Assembly (NCBI RefSeq): GCF_023065955.2
Contig: NW_026622997.1
Location: 22,362,001 to 22,426,000 of the forward strand
Reading direction: 5' to 3'
Source of the DNA: Ursus arctos
Lineage: Eukaryota > Chordata > Mammalia > Carnivora > Ursidae
DNA length: 64,000 nt
This document shows, in pieces, positions 23,641 to 35,763 of the stretch. A model generated the notes under the pieces. That model made no database searches. It saw only the letters and a list, made by a program, of their open reading frames with translations, and was not told where the DNA came from. A program made the translations under genes and the position numbers. Within the stretch, counting starts at the first letter, position 1. Every line of letters begins with the position of its first letter.

Positions 23641-25722
23641 TCACACTGTGGTCAATGCAGTCAACCTTGCTTTGTAGGTCAGAAGTGAGCAGTTGCAATC
23701 CTAAGGCTACTTCTAGACTATTCTTTTAGTTTCATACAGGTTAGGCTTATACTACTTGTCCACATACTTGGGCTTTGGGTGGTTAATGCCCTGAATTAAT
23801 TCCTGCCCTTGCAAAAAGCATATAAACAATCATTAACTGATCAGACTTGATAATCAAGGTGACTGGAACATTGTAAATGTTTCATAAATGTCTGCTGAAG
23901 AATGGTTATATTCTCCTATCATGTTCCTAACCTCACAATGTGTAGATTACCTAACTCCTGACTTGTGCAGGGTGTTCTCTGTCTAATTGCCTTGACTTGG
24001 CCCCTTTCTGTCTCCTCGATACTCATCTAATCGTCTTGAGAGCTGATTCACCTCTTAGCCTGATCATAATATTTTTGTAAGTACAGACTTCTCAGCCCGC
24101 CTAGCACAGGAAAATGAGACAAATACGCACAGGAGGGATGCTTCAAGTACAGGAGGAGAGCTTCTCGGGTGGGGAATGGGATCCTCAGGGTCAACCCAGG
24201 GTCTCGGAGGTGAGTTAGGGACAGATAGGAGCAGGTCATGAAAATCATCGCCTGGCAGCAGGGTACTAGGAGAAGAAGGAAATCCAAACAAGGATAGTCC
24301 AAAAGCATGAATTCAGAGAGGAAGCTGAACAGTAGGCAGAAGGAAATTCCATGAGGCAGACTAAAGCAGGGAGGTCGTTCAAAGAATCATGCCAGACACC
24401 TTCTGTTCCCCATCCAGGCACAGCGGAGCGCTTGTTACCGTCACCTGTTGTCACTGCTACTTATCAGCTTCGTCCTTTACTCGCCATTTCTCCTGACCTC
24501 ACACTTGTCCAGTCCTAAATCCCAGCCTCCCCTCGGTCCGCTCTCACTACTGGTCAATGCCCAGTCCCAGGAGGGACTGTGGTGCACCCTGCCTGGAGAG
24601 ATGAATACCAGTGGGGACGGTAGGGACGGGAAGAGAGTATAGAATACGGAATGGAACATGAATTGCCACTGAGACTATTGCATTGCTGTGAACCACCCTT
24701 TACCTGTATAATCATTATATTTAAACAATATAGCACACAGAATATTATCGATCGCGACAGTGCCGGCTTCAAATCCTTCTCCAGAGAGGTCAAAGTTCCT
24801 CTTCTGGGTATTCATGAAGTATGGGTTTAAAAGCCCATTAGCCCATATTGAGCAATACAGTCTCAATTTTTCTATTTGAAACCACTATCTATGGTAAAAA
24901 TAAGTTCCAGTCTCTATTCAGTGGCAACGAAGAGGATAATTTGGTAATTAGAATGTGTGTGAATGTGTGCTATTACCACTAGCATTTTTTTTCTTTTTTT
25001 ACTTTTCAGAAACACCCCCCCCCCTTTTTAATTGAAATGAAACACCTATCACAAAACTTTGGAAATCACTTCAGAACACCTTTGAAGGCATTTATTTGTT
25101 CATGGAAAAAAACCGAGCCTTATCATATGATATAAATATTTAAAAATAAAGTGTAGTAACTCTTGTGGAAGTGAAGTCATTTGATAGTTTCAGAGCCTTT
25201 GTCTCCACAAGCAGGTTATCTGGGGAATAACAGGTAGAGACCACCATCCTTGATACTTTTTCTTTAGCACGATGATTTGTAATTGATAGGACGTGAGCCT
25301 CTCCCGGAAAGATCATCAAGTTACCTGACATTACATATCCTTTAATGCCTTCTTACTCTGGACTTCTCTTTCTTATCAAGCACCTGCCCTGGGGTGCCTC
25401 CCAGCCCCCATCCAAGTCTCAGATTGGTTTCCAACTTCCCCGTGGGGATTTACCTGTGATCACAGTTTTCATAGTAAACACACAGGTGCCTTGTTTTCTT
25501 TTCATGGATTGTAATTTTACAAAAGCCGTCTTGAATTTTCTCAAATTTGTCTAGCATCTTCCCCTCTTCCCTCACCAAGATAGAAAATAGGAAGAATCCA
25601 TAGAAACCACATCCGCAATGATTATAAATTTATAATTCTCCTCAGGAAGGCATCCTTTTAGCTTCTCCTGCTTGCGCGGTTCGGGCCAAGTGCAGAGTGA
25701 TTATATGTGCACAACTGAGTCA

Positions 25723-25765
25723 ATGTGTGTGTATGTGTGTGTGTGAGAGAAAGACAGAGACATAC

Positions 25766-25792
<27 letters not shown>
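25723..25792. repeat. (GT)n followed by (GA)n microsatellites
   Basis: Two adjacent purine/pyrimidine-biased dinucleotide tracts: GT repeats to about 25744, a 20-bp spacer, then about 13 GA units. Confidence 0.85.
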
Positions 25793-25796
<4 letters not shown>

Positions 25797-26025
25797 AATA
25801 GGGGTGAAAGAGAATGTCACATGCACAGAAACATGACATCCAGACGGTCTGACTGAAATTCAGGTCACACCAAGAAATATGCCAGGTAACAGCGCTATAC
25901 CCTGAGGCATGGAATCCAGAAGAAGGAACAGTGAAGTGATATTTGTGCAACGGTAGAGACCCACTCTAACCTTTTAACAAACGTTTTTTCCCTTGGCCAC
26001 TCTTACCAGCCTTCACCCATGCTTC

Positions 26026-26029
26026 TTCT

Positions 26030-26069
<40 letters not shown>

Positions 26070-26070
26070 G
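26026..26070. repeat. Compound (CT)n(CA)n microsatellite
   Basis: About 9 CT units pass directly into about 13 CA/AC units, then unique sequence. Confidence 0.9.
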
Positions 26071-27089
26071 AGTTCCCTGCTTTATACAGATCTATTATAC
26101 AGAAATACAGCCACTCAGTATAGAGATTTGGGAATATCTAATGACTCAATACAAGAACTCCTCCTATTAAATCCTTTACAACAACATTAAATAACATAAA
26201 ATAACATTAAAATAACCTTTCATTTAAAACAAATTTTATAAGAACTATTCCAGTGTCACAAATCCAGGCACAGCTCTCCAGACCTTTGGAGCACCTTCAC
26301 TTTCAAACAACATTTTTGTCTAATTTTGTGCAAAACCACAAAAAAATCAACTCCCGTGGAAATTACACAGTCTTGTAAAGATTCAAAAACGTCTGTTCTG
26401 GATAAGTACTTTGGCTCTAATCTGTCATAATTCTCTTCTCCTTCCATTCTAGTGTAAAGATAGGAAAGGTTCCTCTGAGAATTAAAATACTTAAGAGAAA
26501 AAAGAAAATTTTAAGGAATTGTCCTAAGGGGTAGCATAGGTGTCTCTTCTGATAAACCGCATAATGAATTTTTCACATTGTCGGAGTTATTTAGGCTAAA
26601 ATTAATTAACCAAAATTTTCGAATTGAATCCTAAGAAGTGTGGATGCTGCTTTTCTGTGTTGGCGTGCAACACCGAGTCTGCATCTGTTTCCATTCAAAC
26701 ATTCCATCAATGGACACTTTAAGTTGGCTCTCTCCATAAGGAATTCAGAAGGTGGTACAGCAAAAAAAGTTAAGAGTGTTCATTAAATGATTAGAGTCAC
26801 TGGAATTGAGGATTTTTCATGGTGAAAGAGTTCATGGAGAAAATGAGACTTTAAGAATGTTTAGATATGTTGTTTCTAACTTTGGGGGCAAGGGAGGGGG
26901 TGCAGTGAAATCCAGAGGGATTCTCCCATTTCAGTGTGAGCAGCCGAGATTCTTATCCACGTGAAGCCACCCAAAGCCTCCTGGGAGTAGTGATGACCAT
27001 GACTTTAGGGCTAATCACTGCCTCTGAGATGACTGGAAGTAACTTGCCAGTATCAAGAAGGAAGACTAAGAGTCGCCCAGCTTCTGCTT

Positions 27090-27121
27090 GGGTGGGGGTG
27101 GGAGGTGGGGAGGATGGGGGG
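27090..27121 (+). other. Putative G-quadruplex motif
   Basis: Five G runs of three or more, with loops of 1, 1, 4 and 5 bases (GGG T GGGGG T GGG AGGT GGGG AGGAT GGGGGG). It fits the G3+N1-7 pattern. Confidence 0.7.
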
Positions 27122-29349
27122 CAACTTGCATCACATTAGGAACAACTCATGCATGCACAGCCTAAAAGGAGGGTGCTTTTGAACTTGACCAAAGATACCT
27201 TCACACAAGTGAGGCTGCCCGCCTTGGCAACCTATCGGTGCTTTCACTCTTGTAAGAACAGGTAGGAGAGTTCTCTGCTCTAACAGGGCAGCACAGGATA
27301 GGGACACCATGTGTTGATGGGGAGATGAGCTCATGGCTCCGGAAACAAGAGGCAGAAGACTAGAAATGGAACTGAATATCTCAATCTTCACCAACCCACA
27401 AGTAAATTTACCAGCAAATCTCAGGGTCTCTGAGCTTTTCTTTCCTTAAGGAAGGTGATTGCTCTATGGATATTTCCTAATGTGTTTCTAGGAATCCCCC
27501 CTTGGGGGGTCGGTGAGTCATGCATCAGACTTCTGTGCACAGCTCTGGTGGACCAAATCAGGACTCTGCTGCCTCGGGATACAGGAGTCTCCCAAGGAGG
27601 CTGGGCTGCACCAGGATGCTTCCCTCACCGTCCGAGGTGCCATCAGCACCTTCGAGTAGGCAGGAAGAGGCGAGACGGTTATCACCACTGTAGCTGATGA
27701 ACGTCACTCCAAAGCTCCAAGGTCATGCATGGTGAGTCCGACATCACTGCAGCTTAGCGCTAGTGAGCTGAGTGAGAGAGAGCTATCTCATTGCTTTTGT
27801 CAAATACGGAGTGCACTTCTTCTGTTATAATTAGTAGGGGACCCAGAAAGAGCTGCTCTAGCCTCGAAGTGTTGCAGAAAGCTTAGGTACACAATAATTT
27901 TGTCCCTGAGGTGCAAAATCCTCTCAGAATGGCTGAGCCAGAAAAATGTATTTGTCAATCACCATACTGTACCTAGGACCACCACTCTCGTCTAATGGGG
28001 ATATATACTGAATAAATTCAGTAGGCCCTGCTCAGAAATAGTGCTCGATATTGATGATGATAAATCAGCAAAAACTGACTTCGCTTAATATGGGAAATTT
28101 TTAGTTGCTTGCATAATTGCATTGAAAACATTTATTTTCTAGTTTAATATTGATGGGAATATATTCAACCCATATGTCTTCTTTTTTTTTAATGAACTTA
28201 CAAAAAGGATCTTTCCCTATCTCTCAGAAACTGGTGGTTCTGTCAATGGTGGTATAGGAAAGAGACATGTACACCCTTGAGAAATCCTGTTTCTCTATAT
28301 GGGAGGCCATGAGAAGAAGAGACGTCTTGGAGCATGGAATACAGTCTACTCAGAATCACCCATGTGAAAATGCGACCTTGAAGTATTTACTCCACTGTAG
28401 TTTTTGATACTTTGAGCACCATCTGTCAATGAGGGAGCACAGTATAAAGGTTGAAAGCTATAAGGTTTCAGTCAAGGTATTCTTTAAAAGCTGTTAAAAA
28501 TATTCTAAAACCTTCCCATACTTCTTTCTAAGACAAATCTTTTCAAGACATTCTTTTTTATTGCAGGGGGGTGATGATACAGGGTAGAGATACCACTTTC
28601 CTATAGAATGTCTCTGTTCTGTCTGTTAAACACCCGTGAGTTTGCAATGAGTCAACTTGGATAAGCTAGAAGTTTATTTCCTAGAAAGCCCTCCCTGTGT
28701 GGTTCTGAGTTAAAGCCCAGGGAGGAAGCACATGAGATCTGGAAGCAAACGTGGAGCAGCACCACTCTCTGAATGAAGGTCGACACGACTGGAAGGGGGG
28801 ACGGACGACGCAGAGATGCCAGCGGGTACCGGGTTATCCTCACTCTCCTCCATGCTTCTTCTAGAGACTCTCTACAAGCTGAGCCTACTGTTGACCAACA
28901 GGAGCCCAAGGCCCACCACCAAATGTGTGACAGCAAACCCACAGAGGCGACGCTCCCCTTCACCATCCGCTGTGCTTGGCTTCTGACTCACTGTAACTCT
29001 GACTTCCTGCCGGACCCCTACCACCAACCCCCGACCCCAGCACCCCCCACGCCACACCGTGGAAGCCCTAATTCCCGTAATGAATCCCTTACCCCATAAC
29101 TCACGGTAGTTCCGGTTCCCTGACTGATACAAGTATATGCATAGACATCCCAAGTGACAAAGGAAACATGAAAAATGATTCTCTAGTATGTTTTTAAATG
29201 ATTTCCTTATGGGGACACAGAACTAGAATGCAAAGTATCTATCGTTAATCAGTTCTGTTTTTTAAATCTTAGACTGTTGCTCTGTAAATCCTCTCCTTAA
29301 TATGAGAGAAAGCTGGGGAATGAACCATAGATGTACGGATGGGCTGTCT

Positions 29350-29794
29350 AAAATGCATGCAAGTTATCAAGTTTCTCGTGGACCATTCCCTCTGAGGCAG
29401 GAGAAAACGTTTCCACAGTCAGGGAGCTAGGCCTGTCTGGTGTAGCTTTCTCTCCGTCAGCCAGTTTCTGCCCAGATTTAATAAACAGCTTTCAAAAGGG
29501 GTATAAAAGTGTCTGCTCAAAAGCCTGCAGTCTGTTATTTGTGGAAGTGCCTGCGGATTCATAGACCTGTTTCCAGAGAAGTGGATTATCATCTTGTGAT
29601 AACTCATGGCCCAACACTGCACCATACAGCTCTGTGGGCAAACAAAAAAAGCCATTCTGTTTTGGTGGCAAAAGATGAAGCCAGTTATTAGCAACTCGAT
29701 ACAAAAGAAGCAAAGAGGGCTGGAAATGAGGAGTCAAGCCAAGTTCGGCATCCATTATTCGCAAAAATCCTTCTAGTAATGACAACCGCCCAAA
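29350..29794 (-). pseudogene. Coding-like minus-strand segment, interrupted once by TGA; unknown
   Basis: On the minus strand one frame runs open from about 29794 to 29495, hits a TGA at about 29494-29492, then stays open for about 47 more codons to a TAG near 29350. The product is compositionally protein-like, with hydrophobic, aromatic and charged residues mixed; motifs include NNWLHLLPPKQ and DDNPLLWKQVYES. I recognise no family. It could be a decayed processed pseudogene, a real exon with an in-frame stop, or a chance frame; runs of this length do occur by chance in 64 kb. There is no poly-A signature at its 3' side and no convincing acceptor site at its 5' side. Confidence 0.2.
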
Positions 29795-31721
29795 TCATAG
29801 AAAAATCCTATTCACAGAACCTGTTTTCTTGCTTCACTGTCAAAAGTAAAGATGATAGATTAACTTCCAGTCACTGTCAAAATTAAATTCAAATCAATTT
29901 TAATGAAAGAAAATAGACTATTTCTGTTTGTTGGTTCCAGAGAAAATGCGTGATGATGAATTTCTGAAGTCTTTAATTTATCATTTCACCTTGAAAAGAA
30001 TCTGTTTTTGCAAGCAAGACTTCTCTAAATCGTTGACATCCATTTAAAAAAAAAAAAAAAGTATATCTGCTCAAATGTTGAGCGCTATTTCTGAACTCAC
30101 CCACCGGGTTTTTTCCCAGAGATATTTTTTCTATATTATCTCATAGCTGCAGGCTTCATCAAAGGTCATCAGATCCACTGATTTTTGTCAAATATCCCCA
30201 TGTTATTTCATCTGATAAATTATAATTTGTGATTGGCCTTTTGAAATTTCAAAGGATGGCAAACAATAGATATATTTTCCAAAATAAAGGACCACTGCAA
30301 ATAAAGACTAGACTTCAAACCTCGAACACAGAAACATCAAAGGGAAAATATGAGAGAGCTCACAATTCAGATGGCTTAATCTCATTTAACAAATTTACTG
30401 TCTTTTTTTTCTCAAATGAACATGTGACTCGATTCTTCATAAATGCTGACGCCATGGAAACAAAAGAACACATGAGACAACTTCCCTCTGAAGTTAATGT
30501 TTGCAACATGAATTTATCTCCTACAACAAGGATCACACACTATCCCCAAACCTTGGAAGGCCAAAGTCAACCGTGACTATTAGCCAGATGTTATTTTAGT
30601 CTTCTTTTTAAAACAGCACTTAGGCTTAATTATATGACACTATGATGGCCCTTGAGAACTCTGAAGACCATGAATACATGATGTGTTTTTCCACTCCTTG
30701 AAATATGTAGAAAACAACACAACAGGACCAGTTGGCATTGAACAGTGGAATCCTTTTTGTTAGCAATGCCTTATCGCAGCTGATCTGAACCCTAAGCAGC
30801 ATTTCATTCATGAGGTGTCCTTACACTGTTTAGACCAGGACCACTCTTGGGCTGGGCATCTAATGCCTTTACACCTGTAGGGTGTATAAGTGACGAGCAT
30901 GGTTCTTACCAAGTCAAGATATGATTGGCTAAGAGCATGGATCGGGGTCAGCAAGAGGAAGAACTACAATAGCCTAATCCGACTAACTCCCACCTTGCAC
31001 TGCATCATCTCAGTGTCTTCGGTCTTTAGAAGAGTTTGCCCCTGCTCTCTGATCACTGCGTTCTGCATCTTGCTACCTTCTTTCCCTGAAGCTTTGGACC
31101 ATCCCTGTGGCTCCTATTTACTGTGAACGCATTGCTGACATGCACGATGGAGCAAAAAGCTCACCTCAAAGTTTGTCTCGGTCAGCTCATTTAGAAATAG
31201 TTTATGAGTAAATATCTACTCTAATGTATGTGTGATAAAAATATATATTTTTTTTACTTGTTACGAGCCTACCATGGGCAGCAATGCCAGTGATTTAAAG
31301 ACCTTGAGCTTCAAAAGGCTCCCATAAATCTGGAAGAACGACACCAGCACTTCAAGAGGAAAATGGGCAAAGCGTATTCGTTAATAGATCAGTTACTCAG
31401 GAAGAAAATACACAATACCATTGGCATAGTATTTGTGTAGAAGTTACACATAAAATTAAACATAATCATTTTTACTACTAATCAACACTGCAGAAATATT
31501 AAAGTTATAATTATTAAGTAACAAAATGGCAAAGTTTTTCTTTTTTTTTTCCTTTTATGTTCTTTCTGCTTCCTTCCCTTATTTTCCTTCCCTCCTTTTT
31601 GTATCGGTAAAGGGAACCTAGGCTAGTTCAAGTTTCCTAAGTTGGATTCAAATCATTGAACAACATCTAGTCAGAGCTTTTAGGTGTCCATCCATCATAT
31701 GAAAATGGTCATTCTACTACA

Positions 31722-32860
31722 CTCTTAATGGGGATATACTTGTAAAACTTTCTGAAGGACAGTTTGGAAATCTATATTTAGTATTTAAAATGTTTATGAG
31801 TGATCATTCCCACCTCTGTATGTTTCTCTCAAATACTCACAAACGTGCATAGATACATAAGGGAGAAGACAGTTTCAACAACTATCAATAAAAGAAGTGT
31901 TAAATTAAACTAGAGTTCTTCCATAAGATGGAATAGTAGGCGGGCACTATTAAATGGAGATAGAACTGAGTACATCAATGGGGAAACTGCCCAATATATG
32001 ATGACAAGTGGAAAGATAAAAAAGTAAATCAGACAGCAGTATGCTAACTATCATCTGTTTTTAAGAATTTAAGATTAGTAATATACAGTAGCATATCTTT
32101 CCTGTAACAAATTTTGGAAAATTTTACTATAATCAAGGCAAAAAGACAAATGTGTATATGTGTAGAAGTTCTATTTCTACAACTTTTTCCTGATCATAAA
32201 GAATATGTTCCTATTACAAACCATGATTTAAACAGAGAATGGGTTGGATATGGGATGCATATATAACATTAAATTCTATTTCGTACATTGAAATGATGTT
32301 TTAGTTATAGTTTTAAAAATTAATATGTTTGGGGTGCCTGGGTGACTCAGTAGGTTAAGCGTCTGCCTTCAACTCAGGTCATGATCCCAGGGTCCTGGGA
32401 CCCTGTCCCATGAAGGGCTCTATGCTCAGTGGGGAGTCTGCTTCTTCCATTTCCTCTGCCCCTCCCCTGCCCCTCACCCCTCACGCATATGCACGTGCTC
32501 TCACTCTCTCTCTGTGATAAATAAGATCTTTTAAAAAATTAAAATGTTTATAATATATTTTTAACATTTAGATAGAATATAAACTGTATGTACAGTGTAA
32601 CGTCACTTTGGCAAACAACTCCTAAAAATGTTGCTTAGGTTTGTAAGCAAACTATATGAATGAACGCAGACAAATGTATACACATATGCAAAGAAAAATG
32701 TCTGGCAGTATGTTAAGAGTGGTTAATTTTGTATTGTTGGGTTAGCAGTGCTTTTTCTCTTTTTGTTTAATGTTAATTCTATTTTTTCCTCAGAAGGCAT
32801 ATACAGCCTGAAAAGATAAATGGAATGAAATCTTTTTTAAAAAACAGATATATAGAAACT
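31722..32860 (+). mobile_element. L1ME-type old LINE-1 3' fragment (first of two), split by a SINE
   Basis: Diverged ORF2 C-terminus (AGGACAGTTTGGAAATC, then CTTCCATAAGATGGAATAGT and a GACAAGTGGAAAGATAAAA block) continues into 3' UTR-like sequence (ATGCAAAGAAAAATGTCTGG and GTTAAGAGTGGTTAATTTTG) and an A-rich end near 32838-32846. It is interrupted by the SINE at 32331-32533. No intact frame. Confidence 0.75.
32331..32533 (+). mobile_element. SINEC inserted in the L1ME
   Basis: Starts GGGGTGCCTGGGTGACTCAG and ends in a (CT)n tract and A-rich tail. Flanked by an imperfect duplication: AAAAATTAATATGTTT at 32315-32330 and AAAAAATTAAAATGTTT at about 32533-32549. The divergence suggests an older SINE than those at 8355 or 49060. 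Confidence 0.9.
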
Positions 32861-33505
32861 GACAATCACAATAATAAAAATAGAAATGCCCAAGAAACAA
32901 ACAAAAAGGTTTACAATTTGGGGATAACCAAGGACATGTAAATTTAAAACAATAATGACATGCAAAATTTCACTATTAAACTGGCAAAGATTTTTAAGAG
33001 AAGACTCACTGGGGGCGAGAAGTGAGAGATTTCTGCATTGCACAGGGAAGGATATGTTGGTGAAGCCTGTCTGGAAAGCCATTCAGCAGGAGTTACAAAC
33101 TTTAAAAATGCTCATAATTTAGGCCAGTAACTTCACACTCAGGAATACATCTTAAGAAAGTAATCAGAGCTATGGGTAAAGCTGTATGTCATTTGGCCAT
33201 TTAATATTATGAAAAACAGAGTATTCCATCAGAGGGCATGTAGTTAAAGGGTACTAATAATTACGTCGAAATATTATGAAGCTGTTTAATATCATGATTT
33301 CAAATAAATTAGAAAGCGATCCTGTTGTAGTGTGAAGAGGAAAGAAAAACAACCAGGGATCCAAACAACATAATTCAAAAAAAAAAAAAAAGAAAAACCG
33401 AGAGAAAATACATCAACATGTAATATTTTCTCAGCCCTTGTGGGAGAATTACAAGTAATTTGCATGCTCATCTTGATACTTCTGTTTTTAAAAATTGTGT
33501 CCTTA
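32861..33505 (+). mobile_element. L1ME-type old LINE-1 3' fragment (second of two, in tandem)
   Basis: A second copy restarts inside ORF2: GGACATGTAAATTTAAAACA, AAACTGGCAAAGATTTTTAA, AGCCATTCAGCAGGAGTTAC and CAGGAATACATCTTAAGAAA follow the L1 order. The 3' UTR portion (CAACATGTAATATTTTCTC, GAATTACAAGTAATTTGCAT) ends near 33505. It lies head-to-tail with the preceding copy, and the two represent separate insertions. A 15-bp A run sits at 33378-33392. Confidence 0.72.
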
Positions 33506-33675
33506 AAAATGACTTGAAAATCCAATGAGCGAGAGCCACGGACAAGCACAGCAATTGACCCATGCATGACGCAGGCTGTGACAGAGAGAGTGGGATCTCC
33601 CATTTATAGAGGAATTGTGAAGGGTAGGATCACCCAATCAAATAGGAAGAACTCGAGGTTTACCATTCGGGTTTA

Positions 33676-33857
33676 CAGCCTTGCTCAGTGGTCCCTGGAC
33701 CAAGAGCATAAGCATCACCTGCGGACTGAGAAATGCAAATTCTCAGGCCCCAGCCCAGACTTAATGAATCAGACTTCCTGAGGGTGGGACCCAGGAAATG
33801 TCTGTTTTAACAAGCCTCATGGTGCTTCTGATGCATACAGAAATTTGGGAATCACTG
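33676..33857. mobile_element. MER20-like hAT-Charlie MITE
   Basis: TCAGTGGTCCCTGGACCAAG at the left, GAGAAATGCAAATTCTCAGG and TTTTAACAAGCCTCATGGTG inside, and TTTGGGAATCACTG at the right end. Imperfect terminal inverted repeats; non-coding. Confidence 0.88.
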
Positions 33858-34548
33858 GTCTTGTTGACACGAGAAACCTCATGGCTTCACATGCCAATCA
33901 CTGGGAATCAGGTGTACCCACGCTGGTCTGGGCTGCAGGCATTGAAGCCTGAGGAACTGAAGGGATCGTTCCACAGAAAAACAGCTGGTCTTGCCACAAA
34001 GGTCATAGTCTTAAATAGTTTTGAAACCACAGGCAGAAAGTTGCTCCTTGCACTGGCAGAGCTTTGGATCAGATAAGGCATTTGGACATGGTCTGATCTC
34101 AACATAGTTAAAGGTGAGAAAAAGACCCTCGGCAAGGTGAAATGATGTGACCAGGTTGCATTGTCAGCCAGAATCTGGACGGAAGTCAGCGATCGGCCCA
34201 CTAGTTTGTACCATACTCTACTGTCCAACTAGCAAAAAGTCAGGATGAGAGTCTTTCAAAGTTTTTTTTTTTCTGGAAAAAAAAGTCAATATTCCTTTAT
34301 ATCCTAAACAAATAAGAATATTTATTCCATCTAATAATATCTCCAATGTATCTTCCAGGCCTGCCATCAAACATCTGTCTATTTGGGATAGCCTTGGGAA
34401 ATTATCTACCAGAAACATAGCTAAACAGATTTTGTGAATTGAAACTAGGAGGCCAAATAATTCATAATTTAGGAGGCTAAAATCCATAGAGATTATTAAA
34501 TGGTATTAATATTTTAAAATTGTGTGTCCTCTAGGACCTTGTTAGACC
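33858..34548. other. Unassigned sequence
   Basis: No gene or repeat family is recognised. The minus frames at 33908-34228 and 34218-34487 have no known motif. Confidence 0.4.
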
Positions 34549-34704
34549 TAGTGTGGTCAGTGGTGCAGGCAGCCTTAACTTTATCTGGGATCTCGTTAGA
34601 AATGCAAACTCTCAGACCCTACTCAGACCTACTGAGCAGAATTCGCACTTTAACAAGATCTTCATATGCTTCTTATGCACGTTGAAGTTTGAGAAATATT
34701 GCTG
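34549..34704. mobile_element. Second MER20-like MITE
   Basis: GTGTGGTCAGTGGTGCAGGC, TCGTTAGAAATGCAAACTCT, CACTTTAACAAGATCTTCAT and GTTGAAGTTTGAGAAATATT reproduce the same element in the same orientation as the copy at 33676, about 700 bp away. Confidence 0.82.
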
Positions 34705-34904
34705 TAGGAGTTTTCCATTCATCCTTAATGACAGGAAATTGTTGTTTCTTTTGGAAAAGTATAGTGCTTTCAATAGAATTGGCAAAGTTCTTACAAGGGC
34801 TTTAATAGTGGAGAAGAAAATGTATTAGAGTCTAACATGCATGTCTCACATGGAGATTTGTTACAGAAAGAGAGTAGAACTTATTCATTGGGATATGTAT
34901 CACT

Positions 34905-35560
34905 AGGGTCATCTGATCTGCAAGTAACAGAGTAACAGGTTAATCTGTCATACACAAGAATACTGTTTCTTGATTCATACAAGTCCAGCCTGGGGTAGGA
35001 TCCAGGCTTTATAAAATCAACAACTCAACTGTGTCATCAAATATTGAATTCTTTAGGTTCCTCCCTTCACTTCCCAGATCTCAGGGGCAGAGTCATCCTA
35101 AGACAGGTGTCCCTCAGATTTCAAGATGACTGTAAAAGGCTACATGAATTTTTGTTTATATTTAGTGGGAGAGGAAAAAAAAGAAAGAAAATACCTCCCC
35201 CAAGTGTGGTTTACAATAAGGATGAACATATGATTTGTTTTCTAAACCACCATGCTTCTAACAATGAAAGGGGGCACTATTAAGAGTCCCACCAAGAAAA
35301 CGAGCATAAACTAAGACTGTCACAGACAAACCAAGACATATGGTCCCTGGTCACCCTATATAGAAAATCTGTAAATCTTTCCCCTCAGTCACATTAGGTC
35401 ACATGTCTGTCCGTGGTATATGAACAGTTAATGGGGGAATACCATAACATAATCAATTTATACTAAATTCGGATCCCATTCTATAACCAGAAATAGGGTG
35501 GATCGCTAACCATCAAAATGTAAGAGGACACCTGTTAGGAAAGAAAAAGGGGAGGAAATG
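34905..35560. repeat. Probable ancient dispersed repeat, family uncertain, with a nested MITE
   Basis: GATCTGCAAGTAACAGAGTA, CAAGTCCAGCCTGGGGTAGG and, on the far side, TTAGGTCACATGTCTGTCCG resemble, in order, a widespread mammalian repeat I cannot name with certainty. The element at 35217-35357 appears to split it. Confidence 0.35.
35217..35357. mobile_element. MITE-like element with AGGGTGACCATAT-type ends (copy 1)
   Basis: The left end AGGATGAACATATGATTTG and the right end ATATGGTCCCTGGTCACCCT are roughly inverted. The interior has GAAAGGGGGCACTATTAAG and GAGCATAAACTAAGACTGTC. The same layout recurs at 54195-54291 and 59643-59775. I know the pattern as a common mammalian element but am not sure of its name. 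Confidence 0.6.
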
Positions 35561-35763
35561 AGTGTTTTGTATGCAATTGACTGCTGATTACAGGAGGCAC
35601 TGGTAAAACCTACCAGCCCTAGAGTTCAGAGGGAGGCTGGGGCTTAGCCACCACAGCGTCCTATAAGCCAGTCCCCTCAGGCAGGTGGTGAGTATCTGGG
35701 CTCAGCACTCACACTCCGGTGAAGCCTCTGATTCGTCATTAAGTATAGGTCTCTGGTGTTGAA

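Larger units (their letters stand above)
23641..31720. other. 8 kb with few recognisable features
   Basis: No host gene is recognised. Low-complexity items seen: (GT)n at about 25723-25744, (GA)n at 25767-25792, (CT)n/(AC)n at 26028-26070, a C run near 25015-25024, a G-rich motif at 27090-27121 and an A run at 30046-30060. A coding-like minus-strand segment at 29350-29794 is listed separately. Otherwise the frames are short, mutually overlapping and unsupported. Confidence 0.5.
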
